The notes: generated by a model not told the origin, from the letters alone. Shown: positions 7,553 to 14,098, counted from the first letter of the stretch. The stretch: DNA of 14,098 nucleotides from an uncultured Ruaniaceae bacterium (GCA_938004115.1 CALKWS010000148.1:1-14098); one strand, 5' to 3'. A program made the numbers and translations.

Positions 7553-8076
7553 TCACAAGGGTTTCCTCCCGGTGGCGATCAGCAGGATGTCCCGGGCGGG
7601 TAGGTGCACCGGCGGGTGGATCCGGGTGCCCTCGCCCAGGTGTGCCTCGGCGTCGGTGGCGATGAGCCTGCGCCCGCGCAGGTCCACACCGAAGTACCGG
7701 GCACGTTCGACGCCGGTGTGCCGTAGCACCAGGGCGATGCGCTCCGGCGGGCAGGGCGGCAGGCCCAGCGGTTCGGTGATGTCCAGGCCGTGGATCACAT
7801 CGTGGCTCAGCGCCCCGGCGGGCCCGCCGCCGGGCGGACGCCAGGGGTGGCGGATGTTCGCCCGCAGCGACTGCAGCAGTGCGGTGTCACTGAGGTTGGC
7901 CGCATCGGCCCGGGCGGCACGGTCGGCGTAGGCGTTGAAGTCGAACCGGGCACGGACCAGGCCGGCGAGCACGCGGCGCCTCGGGGTGCGGTACGGCATC
8001 GTGAGGTGGGCGACGACCTCCCGCACCCGCGAAGGGCTTCCAGGTCCTGGACCGTGACCGCGCGCGTCATCGCCAT
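7553..8076 (-). pseudogene. Mycothiol-dependent maleylpyruvate isomerase-like family gene, apparently broken by small deletion and frameshift
   Basis: The long C-terminal part matches the actinobacterial MDMPI_N/DinB-like family (TIGR03083 type): VREVVAHLTMPYR, then PPGGGPAGALSHDVIHGLDI with histidines at the usual metal-binding places, then EPLGLPP and a C-terminal barrel ending in ATGRKPL. The expected N-terminus is in a different frame: from ATG 8076 or 8070 (GGAGG lies 9 nt before 8070) it reads MTRAVTVQDLEALR and then leaves the family pattern. The family normally has a further 25-30 residues there, ending in a motif like SLCxGW, before VREVVAHL. They are absent, and the frame shifts by one base near 8029-8034. 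A deletion of about 75-90 bp not divisible by three would explain this. A shorter product from GTG 8026 would lack the first helix. A sequencing or assembly error is the main alternative. Confidence 0.6.
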
Positions 8077-8173
8077 CCCCCTCCGTCGGTGCGGTGCCCG
8101 TGCCGACAGCCCCTAACGGTGCCCGGCCGGAGACGGCAGGGTCAGAGCACAGCAGAGTCAGCACATGGCAGGC

Positions 8174-8620
8174 TCAGAACATCCGCACCACCAGATAGGC
8201 CAGGTAGGCCACCAGCACCACCCCGGCCATCCGGTTCACCGCCACCTGGCGCACCCCTGCGGCCCACGCCCCGGCCACCGCGGCAAGACCCACCCACAGC
8301 ACCGGGGCTGCCCAGCGCAGGATCGGGCCCCACGGCTCGGGCTCGTCCGCGCCGGCCGGGCCCACCACCGCGAAGAAAACCGCCACGGCCAGGCAGAGCA
8401 CGACGACGAGGACGCCGACGGCGGTGCGGTGCCGTTCGGTGAACGGAACCCGGGCGTCATCCGCCCCGTCCTGCGCGCCGTCATCCACCCCGCCCGGCGC
8501 GCCGTGATCCACCCCGCCCGACGCGCCCTCGTGCGGCCCGCGTTCGGGGCCGCCCGGGCGCGATTCACCGCCCGGGGCGCGGTGGTGCTCCTCGGGTCGC
8601 GGATCGTCCGGAGTGCTCAT
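8174..8620 (-). CDS. Small hypothetical membrane protein with disordered, repeat-bearing N-terminus
   Basis: I do not recognise a named family. The 148-residue product starts with about 65 residues rich in Gly, Pro, Asp, His and Glu, with no predicted fold, including two near-identical octapeptides (GGVDHGAP, GGVDDGAQ; 36-51). Three hydrophobic segments follow at about 68-87 (VGVLVVVLCLAVAVFFAVVG), 102-122 and 130-147. A short acidic loop (ADEPEP) lies between the first and second. The chain ends at VVRMF, inside or just after the last helix. I chose the ATG at 8620; there is no convincing ribosome binding site, but TACCCT lies exactly 7 nt upstream, which fits a leaderless mRNA. It is divergent from gatC with 56 bp between the starts. 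Third-position G/C bias and the clear helices support a real gene; its function is unknown. Confidence 0.7.
   Translation of the reverse strand: MSTPDDPRPEEHHRAPGGESRPGGPERGPHEGASGGVDHGAPGGVDDGAQDGADDARVPFTERHRTAVGVLVVVLCLAVAVFFAVVGPAGADEPEPWGPILRWAAPVLWVGLAAVAGAWAAGVRQVAVNRMAGVVLVAYLAYLVVRMF
8473..8520. repeat. Two-copy 24-bp tandem repeat inside the membrane-protein gene
   Basis: Positions 8473-8496 and 8497-8520 are 24-bp tandem copies differing at one base (C/G at 8481+1 versus 8506). More degenerate copies are suggested on both sides. In the minus-strand gene the unit encodes the octapeptide pattern GGVDxGAx in the disordered N-terminal region. The length is a multiple of three, so copy-number change would keep the frame. 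Confidence 0.75.
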
Positions 8621-8627
8621 CCCCACC

Positions 8628-8633
8628 AGGGTA
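8628..8633 (-). promoter_or_regulatory. -10 element of leaderless promoter for the small membrane protein
   Basis: On the minus strand TACCCT is followed by exactly 7 nt and then the ATG at 8620. A TANNNT box at this distance is the usual layout of actinobacterial leaderless transcripts, in which transcription starts at the A of the ATG. No good -35 and no clear ribosome binding site are visible. Confidence 0.45.
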
Positions 8634-8663
8634 TCGGCGGGCAGATCACGCTCCCACGCTCGG

Positions 8664-8669
8664 TAGACT
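8664..8669 (+). promoter_or_regulatory. -10 element of leaderless promoter for gatCAB
   Basis: TAGACT is followed by CGCCCCC (7 nt) and the gatC ATG at 8677. The bases before the ATG are C-rich, so there is no Shine-Dalgarno sequence. This fits transcription beginning at the ATG. A -35 element is not obvious at 17 nt spacing. Confidence 0.55.
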
Positions 8670-8676
8670 CGCCCCC

Positions 8677-8976
8677 ATGTCCACCCTCAACACCGCAGAG
8701 GTGGCGCGCCTAGCCGCGCTCGCCCGGATCGACCTGACCCCCGAGGAAACCGAGCGCCTCACCGGCGAACTGGACGTCATCGTGGAGGCGGTCGCCACCG
8801 TCTCCACCGTCGCCGGGGACGACGTGCCGGCCACCAGCCACCCGCTCCCGCTGGTGAACGTGTTCCGTGAGGACGAGGTCACCGAGACCCTCGACCCGCA
8901 GGAGGTGCTCTCCCAGGCACCGGAGCAGGAGGACCAGATGTTCGCCGTCCCGCAGATCCTGGGCGAGGACGCATGA
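8677..8976 (+). CDS. gatC: Asp-tRNA(Asn)/Glu-tRNA(Gln) amidotransferase subunit C
   Basis: This 99-residue subunit wraps around GatA and stabilises the GatCAB complex, which converts misacylated Glu-tRNA(Gln) or Asp-tRNA(Asn) to the correct amide form in the cytoplasm. The N-terminal helices have the family pattern EVARLAALARIDLTPEETER followed by ELDVIVEAV. The C-terminal segment keeps VFREDEV and ends in the typical FAVPQIL. Length is normal for the family (about 95-100). The start is set by the family alignment and by the TAGACT box 7 nt upstream; no ribosome binding site precedes it. Its stop overlaps the gatA start by 4 bp (ATGA), so the operon order is C-A-B with probable translational coupling. 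The gene faces away from the small membrane protein on the other strand. Confidence 0.97.
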   Translation: MSTLNTAEVARLAALARIDLTPEETERLTGELDVIVEAVATVSTVAGDDVPATSHPLPLVNVFREDEVTETLDPQEVLSQAPEQEDQMFAVPQILGEDA

Positions 8977-10487
8977 GCGACCTGACCACACTCACCGCGG
9001 CCGAGCTGGCCCAGCGCCTGGCCTCCGGTGAGATCACCAGCGTGCAGGCCACCCAGGCCCACCTGGACCGCATCGGCGCCGTCGAGGAGCAGATCCACGC
9101 GTTCCTGAACGTCAACACCGACGAGGCGCTGGCCGCCGCCCGGCAGGTGGACGAGCAGCGCGCCGCCGGCGCCGACCTGCCCGAACTGGCCGGGGTCCCG
9201 GTCGCGGTCAAGGACGTGGTGGTCACCAAGGGACAGGTCACCACCGCCGGGTCGAAGATGCTCGAGGGCTGGGTGCCGCCGTACGACGCCACCCTGGTCA
9301 CCCGGTTACGGGCGGCGGGGATGCCGATCCTGGGCAAGACCAACATGGACGAGTTCGCGATGGGCTCCTCCACCGAGCACTCCGCGTTCGGCCCCACCCG
9401 CAACCCGTGGGACACCAGCCGCGTCCCCGGTGGCTCCGGCGGCGGATCGGCCGCCGCCGTGGCCGCGTTCGAGGCCCCGATCGCGGTGGGCACCGACACC
9501 GGTGGGTCGATCCGCCAGCCCGCGGCGGTCACCGGCACCGTGGGCGTCAAGCCCACGTACGGGTCGGTATCCCGGTACGGGCTGATCGCCCTGGCCTCCA
9601 GCCTGGACCAGGCCGGTCCGTGTGCGCGCACGGTGCTGGACGCCGCGCTGCTGCACGATGTGATCGGCGGGCATGACCCGCTGGACGCCACCTCGCTGGC
9701 CGACCCTGCGCCGTCGTTCGCTTCCGCCGCCCGGCAGGGCGCCGAGGCGGACCTGACCGGCGTGAAGGTGGGAGTGGTGCGGGAACTGACCGGGGAGGGG
9801 TACCACCCCGGGGTGGAGCAACGGTTCACCGAGTCCCTGGAACTGCTCACCGCCGCCGGGGCCGAGGTGGTGGAGGTCTCCTGCCCGAGCTTCCACGCCG
9901 CCCTGGCCGCCTACTACCTGCTGATGCCCTCGGAGGCGTCCTCCAACCTCGCCCGGTTCGACGGGATGCGCTACGGCCTGCGGGTGCTGCCCGAGGAGGG
10001 TCCGGTCACCGCCGAACGGGTGATGGCCGCCACCCGGGGCGCCGGGTTCGGTGCGGAGGCCAAACGCCGGATCATCCTGGGCACCTACGCCCTGTCCGCG
10101 GGGTACTTCGACGCCTACTACGGCAGCGCGCAGAAGGTCCGCACCCTGGTGCAGCGCGACTTCACCGCCGCGTTCGAGCAGGCCGATGTGCTGGTGTCAC
10201 CCACCGCCCCCACCACCGCCTTCCCGCTGGGGGCGAAGATCGACGACCCGATGGCGATGTACCGCAACGACATCGCCACCATCCCGGCCAACCTCGCCGG
10301 CATCCCCGGCCTGTCGCTGCCGTCCGGGCTCGCCGAGGACGACCTGCCCGCCGGGTTCCAGATCCTCGCCCCCGCCCGCGCGGACGATCGCCTGTACCGC
10401 ATCGGCGCGGCCCTGGAGGCCCGCCAGCACCACGCCTGGGGTGGCCCGCTGATCGACCGAATCCGCCCGCAGGAGGCCAGCGCATGA
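8973..10487 (+). CDS. gatA: Asp-tRNA(Asn)/Glu-tRNA(Gln) amidotransferase subunit A
   Basis: This 504-residue amidase-signature enzyme releases ammonia from glutamine for the GatB active site. The Ser-cisSer-Lys catalytic triad is intact: K80 in GVPVAVKD, S155 in VPGGSGGGSAAAVA, and the nucleophile S179 in TDTGGSIRQPA. Other conserved family stretches are GKTNMDEFAMGSSTEHSAFG (121-140), GVKPTYGSVSRYGLIALASS and SLDQAGP. Near the C-terminus, DVLVSPTAPTTAFPLG and IPANLAGIPGLSLPSG are also typical, the latter region helping to form the glutamine pocket and the channel to GatB. GAGG lies 4 nt before the ATG, inside the end of gatC. The gene overlaps gatC and gatB by 4 bp each. Length is close to the usual 480-500 residues. 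Nothing is odd about the gene. Confidence 0.98.
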   Translation: MSDLTTLTAAELAQRLASGEITSVQATQAHLDRIGAVEEQIHAFLNVNTDEALAAARQVDEQRAAGADLPELAGVPVAVKDVVVTKGQVTTAGSKMLEGWVPPYDATLVTRLRAAGMPILGKTNMDEFAMGSSTEHSAFGPTRNPWDTSRVPGGSGGGSAAAVAAFEAPIAVGTDTGGSIRQPAAVTGTVGVKPTYGSVSRYGLIALASSLDQAGPCARTVLDAALLHDVIGGHDPLDATSLADPAPSFASAARQGAEADLTGVKVGVVRELTGEGYHPGVEQRFTESLELLTAAGAEVVEVSCPSFHAALAAYYLLMPSEASSNLARFDGMRYGLRVLPEEGPVTAERVMAATRGAGFGAEAKRRIILGTYALSAGYFDAYYGSAQKVRTLVQRDFTAAFEQADVLVSPTAPTTAFPLGAKIDDPMAMYRNDIATIPANLAGIPGLSLPSGLAEDDLPAGFQILAPARADDRLYRIGAALEARQHHAWGGPLIDRIRPQEASA

Positions 10488-11986
10488 GTACCGACGCCCT
10501 GATCGACTACGCGGACGCCACTGCCCGCTTCGACCCCGTGCTGGGCATCGAGGTGCACGTGGAACTGGGCACCGCCTCGAAGATGTTCGACGGCGCTCCG
10601 GCGCACTTCGGTGCCGCCCCGAACACCGCCATCACCCCGACCTCGGTGGGTCTGCCCGGGGCGCTACCGACGCTGAACCGCACCGCGGTGGAGTACGCCA
10701 TCAAGATCGGCCTGGCGCTGAACTGCCAGATCGCCCAGGTGTGCCGGTTCGAGCGGAAGAACTACTTCTACCCCGACGTGCCGAAGAACTTCCAGACCTC
10801 CCAGGCCGATGAACCGATCGCCTTCGACGGGTACCTGGACGTGGAACTGGAGGACGGCACCGTGGTGCGGGTGGAGATCGAACGCGCGCACATGGAGGAG
10901 GACGCCGGGAAGAACACCCACGTGGGCGGGGCCACCGGTCGGATCCACGGCGCCACCCACTCCCTGGTGGACTACAACCGCGCCGGCATCCCGCTGGTGG
11001 AGATCGTCACCCGCCCGATCACCGGCGTGGGGGACCGGGCCCCGGAGGTGGCCAGCGCCTACGTGCGCACCCTGCGGGACATCTTCGTGGCCCTGGGCGT
11101 CTCGGAGGCCCGGATGGAACGGGGCAACGTGCGCGCCGACGTCAACCTCTCCCTGCGCCCCGGCCCGGACGCGCCGCTGGGCACGCGCACCGAGACCAAG
11201 AACGTCAACTCCTTCCGCTCCATCGAACGGGCGGTGCGGTACGAGATCTCCCGCCAGGCCGCCGTGCTGGACGCCGGTGGCACGGTGGTGCAGGAGACGC
11301 GCCATTTCCACGAGGACACCGGCGCCACCTCCTCCGGACGGGTGAAGTCCGACGCCGAGGACTACCGGTACTTCCCCGAACCGGACCTGGTGCCGGTAGC
11401 CCCCTCCCGGGAGTGGGTGGAGCAGATCCGCGCGAGCCTGCCGGAGATGCCCGCGGTCCGCCGGCGCCGGTTGCAGACCGAGTGGGGCTTCTCCGATGAG
11501 GAGATGCGCGATGCGGTGAACGCCGGGGCGGTGGACCTGATCGAGGCCACCATCGCCGCCGGTGCTGCCCCCGTCGCGGCACGCAAGTGGTGGATGGGTC
11601 AGCTCGCCCGCAAGGCGAAGGACGACGGCGTGGGGCTGGCGGAGTTGAACGTCACTCCGGCGCAGATCGCCGAACTGCAGGGGCTGATCGACGCCGGGCG
11701 GATCAACGACAAACTCGCCCGGCAGGTGCTCCAGGGCGTGCTGGCCGGTGAGGGCGACCCCGAGCAGGTGCTCATCGACCGCGGCCTGGAGGTGGTCTCC
11801 GACGACGGCCCGCTGCTGGAGGTCATCGACGCCACCCTCGCCGACCAGCCCGACATCGCCGAGAAGATCCGCTCGGGCAACATGGGCCCGATCGGCGCGG
11901 TGATCGGCGCGGTGATGAAGGCCACCCGGGGGCAGGCCGACGCCGGTCGGGTGCGGGAACTGGTGATGGAGCGCGTGCAGGCCTGA
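10484..11986 (+). CDS. gatB: Asp-tRNA(Asn)/Glu-tRNA(Gln) amidotransferase subunit B
   Basis: This 500-residue subunit binds the misacylated tRNA, phosphorylates the side-chain carboxylate with ATP and transfers ammonia from GatA. The cradle domain has LGIEVHVELGTASKMF (20-35), VGLPGALPTLN, RKNYFYPDVPKNFQTSQ, HMEEDAGKNTH and TKNVNSFRSIERAVRYE, followed by DAEDYRYFPEPDL. The C-terminal YqeY-like tail domain that contacts tRNA ends with NMGPIGAVIGAVMKATRGQA. The cysteine pairs that bind zinc in many GatB proteins near residues 35-55 are replaced here (MFDGAPAHF, NTAITPTSVGLPG), so this is a zinc-free type. AGGAGG lies 7 nt before the ATG, inside gatA. No terminator is visible after the stop, so transcription may continue into the glycerate kinase gene 64 bp downstream. 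Confidence 0.98.
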   Translation: MSTDALIDYADATARFDPVLGIEVHVELGTASKMFDGAPAHFGAAPNTAITPTSVGLPGALPTLNRTAVEYAIKIGLALNCQIAQVCRFERKNYFYPDVPKNFQTSQADEPIAFDGYLDVELEDGTVVRVEIERAHMEEDAGKNTHVGGATGRIHGATHSLVDYNRAGIPLVEIVTRPITGVGDRAPEVASAYVRTLRDIFVALGVSEARMERGNVRADVNLSLRPGPDAPLGTRTETKNVNSFRSIERAVRYEISRQAAVLDAGGTVVQETRHFHEDTGATSSGRVKSDAEDYRYFPEPDLVPVAPSREWVEQIRASLPEMPAVRRRRLQTEWGFSDEEMRDAVNAGAVDLIEATIAAGAAPVAARKWWMGQLARKAKDDGVGLAELNVTPAQIAELQGLIDAGRINDKLARQVLQGVLAGEGDPEQVLIDRGLEVVSDDGPLLEVIDATLADQPDIAEKIRSGNMGPIGAVIGAVMKATRGQADAGRVRELVMERVQA

Positions 11987-12050
11987 GGCTCGCACCCGCC
12001 ACGGCAGGTCGATGCTGGTGGTGGCCCTGCGGACACGGCAGGATGGCCGG

Positions 12051-13322
12051 ATGGCAGGTTCACACCACGACGTCGTCGACACCACGCCCGGCAGCGGCGA
12101 CCCGGCCGGACCCGGAGCGGCATCGTCCGCGGGAACCAGACCGGACGGCAGGTCCGACGGTCCCGCCCTGGTCCTCGTGCCCGACACCCCACCCGGCCCG
12201 CGCGTGATCGTGGCCCCGGATGCGTTCAAGGGGTCCCTGGACGCCAAGTACGTGGCCGAGCACCTGGCGCTCGGGCTGCAACGGGCGCGCGAGGACGTCG
12301 ACGTGATCCCCGTCCCGATGGCCGACGGCGGGGAGGGAACCGTGCAGGCAGCGCTGGGCGCGGGCATGGACTCGGTGCGGGTCACCGTGGCCGGACCCCT
12401 GGGTGAGCCGGTGCGGGCCACGTACGCCACCGACGGGCGCACGGCCGTGATCGAACTCGCCCAGGCTGCCGGGTTGCACCTGTCCCCGACGGACTCCCCG
12501 GCGGCACGGCTGGCCGGCACCTTCGGGGTGGGCCAGTTGATCGCCCACGCCCTGGACGCCGGTGTGGGTGCCCTGGTGCTGGCGGTGGGCGGGTCGGCCA
12601 CCACCGATGGCGGCGCCGGGATGCTGCAAGCCCTGGGCGCCACCCTGGCGGGGACCGACCGGCCCGGGGGAGCGGCACTGGCGGATCTGCAGCGGGTGGA
12701 CCTCAGCGGCCTGCACCCCCGCCTCGCCGAGGTGCGCATCACGTTGGCCTCGGATGTGAACAACCCGCTGCTCGGACCGGAGGGGGCCGCTGCGGTATAC
12801 GGGCCGCAGAAGGGTGCCGGGGAGGACGACGTGGCCGCGCTGGAGGCCGGACTGTCCCGCTGGGTGCAGGTACTGGGGGAGGCCGGCGTGGACGCCCAGC
12901 GGCTGGCCGCCAGCCCGGGGGCCGGGGCCGCCGGGGGTGCCGGGTTCGCCGCGTTGATCCTGGGTGCGCGCCGCCGCGCCGGGGTGGAGGTGGTGCTCGA
13001 CCTGGTGGACTTCGCCCGCCGCGTGCGGGGCGCCGATCTGGTGATCACCGGCGAGGGCAGCCTCGATGCTCAGTCCCTGGCCGGGAAGACGCCCGTGGGG
13101 GTGGCTGCGGCTGCCGCCGACGCGGCGGTGGTGACCATCGCCGTCGCCGGTGTGGCCAGTTTGAGCCCGGAGCAGATGGGCCGGGCCGGGTTCACCGACG
13201 TCTATACCCTGAGCGACCTGGAACCCGATCCTGAGCGCAGTAAGACCAGGGCCGGTGAACTCCTGGAGCGGATCGGTGCCCGGATCGCCACCGCCCACCT
13301 GTGGGTGGACCTGCACCGCTGA
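12051..13322 (+). CDS. glxK: Glycerate kinase (GlxK/GarK family) with N-terminal extension
   Basis: This 423-residue enzyme phosphorylates D-glycerate, feeding products of glyoxylate or glycolate breakdown into lower glycolysis. Family motifs in order are VIVAPDAFKGSLDA (52-65), PMADGGEGT (89-97), GGSATTDGGAGMLQALGA (180-197), ASDVNNPLLGPEGAAAVYG (233-251), and ITGEGSLDAQSLAGKTPVGVA (332-352). The family normally begins at VIVAPD, so about 50 residues rich in Gly, Pro, Ala, Ser and Asp are extra. I chose the ATG at 12051 because AGGA lies 7 nt upstream. An in-frame ATG at 12012 has no better site. GTG codons at 12177, 12204 and 12210 would give a normal-length protein but lack any ribosome binding site. 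It follows gatB by 64 bp and ends just before a strong hairpin. Kinase identity is firm; whether the product is 2- or 3-phosphoglycerate is not visible. Confidence 0.93.
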   Translation: MAGSHHDVVDTTPGSGDPAGPGAASSAGTRPDGRSDGPALVLVPDTPPGPRVIVAPDAFKGSLDAKYVAEHLALGLQRAREDVDVIPVPMADGGEGTVQAALGAGMDSVRVTVAGPLGEPVRATYATDGRTAVIELAQAAGLHLSPTDSPAARLAGTFGVGQLIAHALDAGVGALVLAVGGSATTDGGAGMLQALGATLAGTDRPGGAALADLQRVDLSGLHPRLAEVRITLASDVNNPLLGPEGAAAVYGPQKGAGEDDVAALEAGLSRWVQVLGEAGVDAQRLAASPGAGAAGGAGFAALILGARRRAGVEVVLDLVDFARRVRGADLVITGEGSLDAQSLAGKTPVGVAAAAADAAVVTIAVAGVASLSPEQMGRAGFTDVYTLSDLEPDPERSKTRAGELLERIGARIATAHLWVDLHR

Positions 13323-13333
13323 GCGCACGAAGA

Positions 13334-13365
13334 ACCGGCCCCGCACCAGGTGGTGCGGGGCCGGT
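13334..13365. terminator. Bidirectional hairpin terminator between glxK and the DoxX-family gene
   Basis: ACCGGCCCCGCACC (13334-13347) pairs perfectly with GGTGCGGGGCCGGT (13352-13365) around a 4-nt AGGT loop. It starts 11 nt after the glxK stop and ends 11 nt before the end of the convergent gene. There is no true U-run on the plus strand; on the minus strand it is followed by TCTTCG. Such U-poor GC hairpins are common actinobacterial terminators. Confidence 0.85.
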
Positions 13366-13376
13366 GTGACCGGGGA

Positions 13377-13925
13377 TCAGCGGAGCCAGGAGTTCTTCTT
13401 CACGAACTCCAGGTTGGCCCACCACTTGCCAAGGCCCCAGGTGTCCCCGGACAGGGTGAGGGCTGCGATGATCAGCAGCAGCGCCTCGTGCCAGTGGGAC
13501 GTGAGGATCGGGTTGGTCGCGGCCCCCGCGACGGGGAAGGTCGCCAGCCACATGAACAGCATCAGCAGCGTCCCGCCGGTGGCCGCGATGCGCAGACCTG
13601 CGCCGGCGATCATGGCGACGCCGATGCCCAGCAGGCCGACCATGAACAGCGCGTCCCCGAAGGAGTTCTGGAAGACCGAGAAGAGTCCTGCGGAGAAGTT
13701 GTCGATGCCGCCGATGAATCCTTGTGCGGGAGAGCCGCCGTTGATCCAGGCATTCTCGGCTGCGGTGGTGTAGTTCAACCCGAACAGTTTGTCGAGGAAG
13801 GCCCACAGGAATGTGAAGCCGATGACGATCCGGCTGACGGCGAGTACCTTACGCACGCCTGGCCGGGTGACGATGTCTTCTTGGGTGGTCAGCCGCGTGG
13901 TCGCGACTCGTTCGGTGGTGGCCAT
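13377..13925 (-). CDS. DoxX/DoxD-family membrane protein
   Basis: This 182-residue membrane protein belongs to the DoxX-like group, which includes the quinone-linked thiosulfate oxidoreductase subunit DoxD; most members have no proven reaction. After a 25-residue Thr/Arg-rich cytoplasmic start come about four helices: 27-48 (VLAVSRIVIGFTFLWAFLDKLF), 90-110, 112-133 (ATGGTLLMLFMWLATFPVAG) and 146-160. A longer loop (about 50-88, NYTTAAENAWINGGSPAQGF and onward) separates helices one and two. Conserved-looking polar spots are LDKLFG, TNPILTSHWHEA and DTWGLGKWW. I chose the ATG at 13925 because GAGGA lies 7 nt upstream and the family starts there; an upstream in-frame start adds unrelated residues. 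It converges on glxK with a shared hairpin between them. Its AT-rich upstream region carries a DevR-like box, so hypoxia or redox control is possible. Confidence 0.88.
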   Translation of the reverse strand: MATTERVATTRLTTQEDIVTRPGVRKVLAVSRIVIGFTFLWAFLDKLFGLNYTTAAENAWINGGSPAQGFIGGIDNFSAGLFSVFQNSFGDALFMVGLLGIGVAMIAGAGLRIAATGGTLLMLFMWLATFPVAGAATNPILTSHWHEALLLIIAALTLSGDTWGLGKWWANLEFVKKNSWLR

Positions 13926-14006
13926 TGTTCTGTCCTCACAGAATCGGTGTTTTGGTGGGAAGTGTTTTCTGATTCTTATTTTTCCGCACCACACCGCCGA
14001 TATCGC

Positions 14007-14028
14007 GGGTCGAAAGTCCCGACTTTCG
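14007..14028 (-). promoter_or_regulatory. DevR/DosR (OsdR)-like box upstream of the DoxX-family gene
   Basis: On the minus strand 14020-14007 reads GGGACTTTCGACCC, which fits GGGRCYWNNGNCCC, the actinobacterial DevR/OsdR consensus as I recall it. It overlaps a perfect palindrome, CGAAAGTC-CC-GACTTTCG (14011-14028), so a second, weaker half-site lies next to it. The 14-bp box is 82-95 bp upstream of the ATG. AAGAAT (13972-13977 region, minus strand) is a possible -10, which would put the box centre near -48. No regulator gene is in the window. Confidence 0.45.
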
Positions 14029-14098
14029 GCTCTGACACCTCGCCAGGCCGGCTGCCGCCGTCGTCCTGTCGTGGGCTACCGGCACTCTCGGCGCCCCC

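Noticed and set aside
7553..8164. Intact 203-residue mycothiol-family protein starting at 8164
   Set aside because: The first 45 or so residues of this reading are low-complexity and unrelated to the family, while the proper family N-terminus with a ribosome binding site lies in another frame at 8076/8070.
8473..8520. CRISPR-like or mobile-element repeat
   Set aside because: The copies are directly adjacent without spacers and keep the reading frame of a membrane protein, so they are a coding tandem repeat.
11987..12050. Terminator or promoter between gatB and glycerate kinase
   Set aside because: I found only a short direct repeat (CACGGCAGG at 12000-12008 and 12034-12042), no convincing hairpin and no TANNNT box well placed for the start codon.
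10664..13048. 794-residue minus-strand open frame opposite gatB and glycerate kinase
   Set aside because: It spans two unrelated genes and their gap, has no recognisable domain, and is Arg/Ser/Pro/His-rich as expected of an antisense frame.
14029..14098. Possible start of another gene at the right edge
   Set aside because: No frame in these 70 bases shows a recognisable start, ribosome binding site or protein motif.

Overview
The window is high-GC DNA (roughly 70% G+C by eye) that reads as the chromosome of an actinobacterium. Support for this comes from the gatC-gatA-gatB operon, a remnant of the mycothiol-dependent DinB/maleylpyruvate-isomerase-like family, TANNNT-type promoters placed directly in front of start codons, and very strong G/C bias at third codon positions. 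A member of the Micrococcales is plausible, but the sequence alone does not fix the genus. I see no tRNA, rRNA, CRISPR array, insertion sequence or prophage gene.

Left block (1-7334, all minus strand). Read in transcription order, a coxS-coxL-coxM-coxG cluster encodes a three-subunit molybdenum hydroxylase plus a CoxG-like SRPBCC protein. S/L and L/M overlap by 4 bp (ATGA), so their translation is probably coupled. The S-L-M order and the AYRGAGR active-site loop mark it as a form II (CO-dehydrogenase-like) enzyme, not a proven CO oxidiser. After a 165-bp gap follows a single-chain ATP-dependent 5-oxoprolinase (fused HyuA-HyuB), complete at its N-terminus and cut by the left edge of the window. 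A molybdenum hydroxylase next to an ATP-dependent lactam opener could form a catabolic route for a nitrogen heterocycle. That is an inference.

Middle block (7335-8676). A short regulatory region upstream of coxS carries a CRP/GlxR-like palindrome and an inverted repeat. Next comes a mycothiol-dependent-enzyme-family gene that appears broken by a small deletion and frameshift, then a small three-helix membrane protein with an octapeptide repeat. The 56-bp gap between that protein and gatC holds two divergent promoters, each with a -10 hexamer exactly 7 nt before an ATG, which suggests leaderless mRNAs in both directions.

Right block (8677-14098). gatC-gatA-gatB (plus strand, ATGA overlaps) encode the tRNA-dependent amidotransferase. 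A glycerate kinase with an unusual N-terminal extension follows 64 bp later. A strong 14-bp-stem hairpin separates it from a convergent DoxX-family membrane protein. About 80 bp upstream of the DoxX gene is a sequence fitting the DevR/DosR (OsdR) dormancy-regulator consensus as I recall it. Positions 14029-14098 hold nothing I can identify.

Most of the window is ordinary metabolism and translation. No clearly new system is visible. The best leads are the form II hydroxylase/oxoprolinase pairing, the broken mycothiol-family gene, the divergent leaderless promoters and the DevR-like box.
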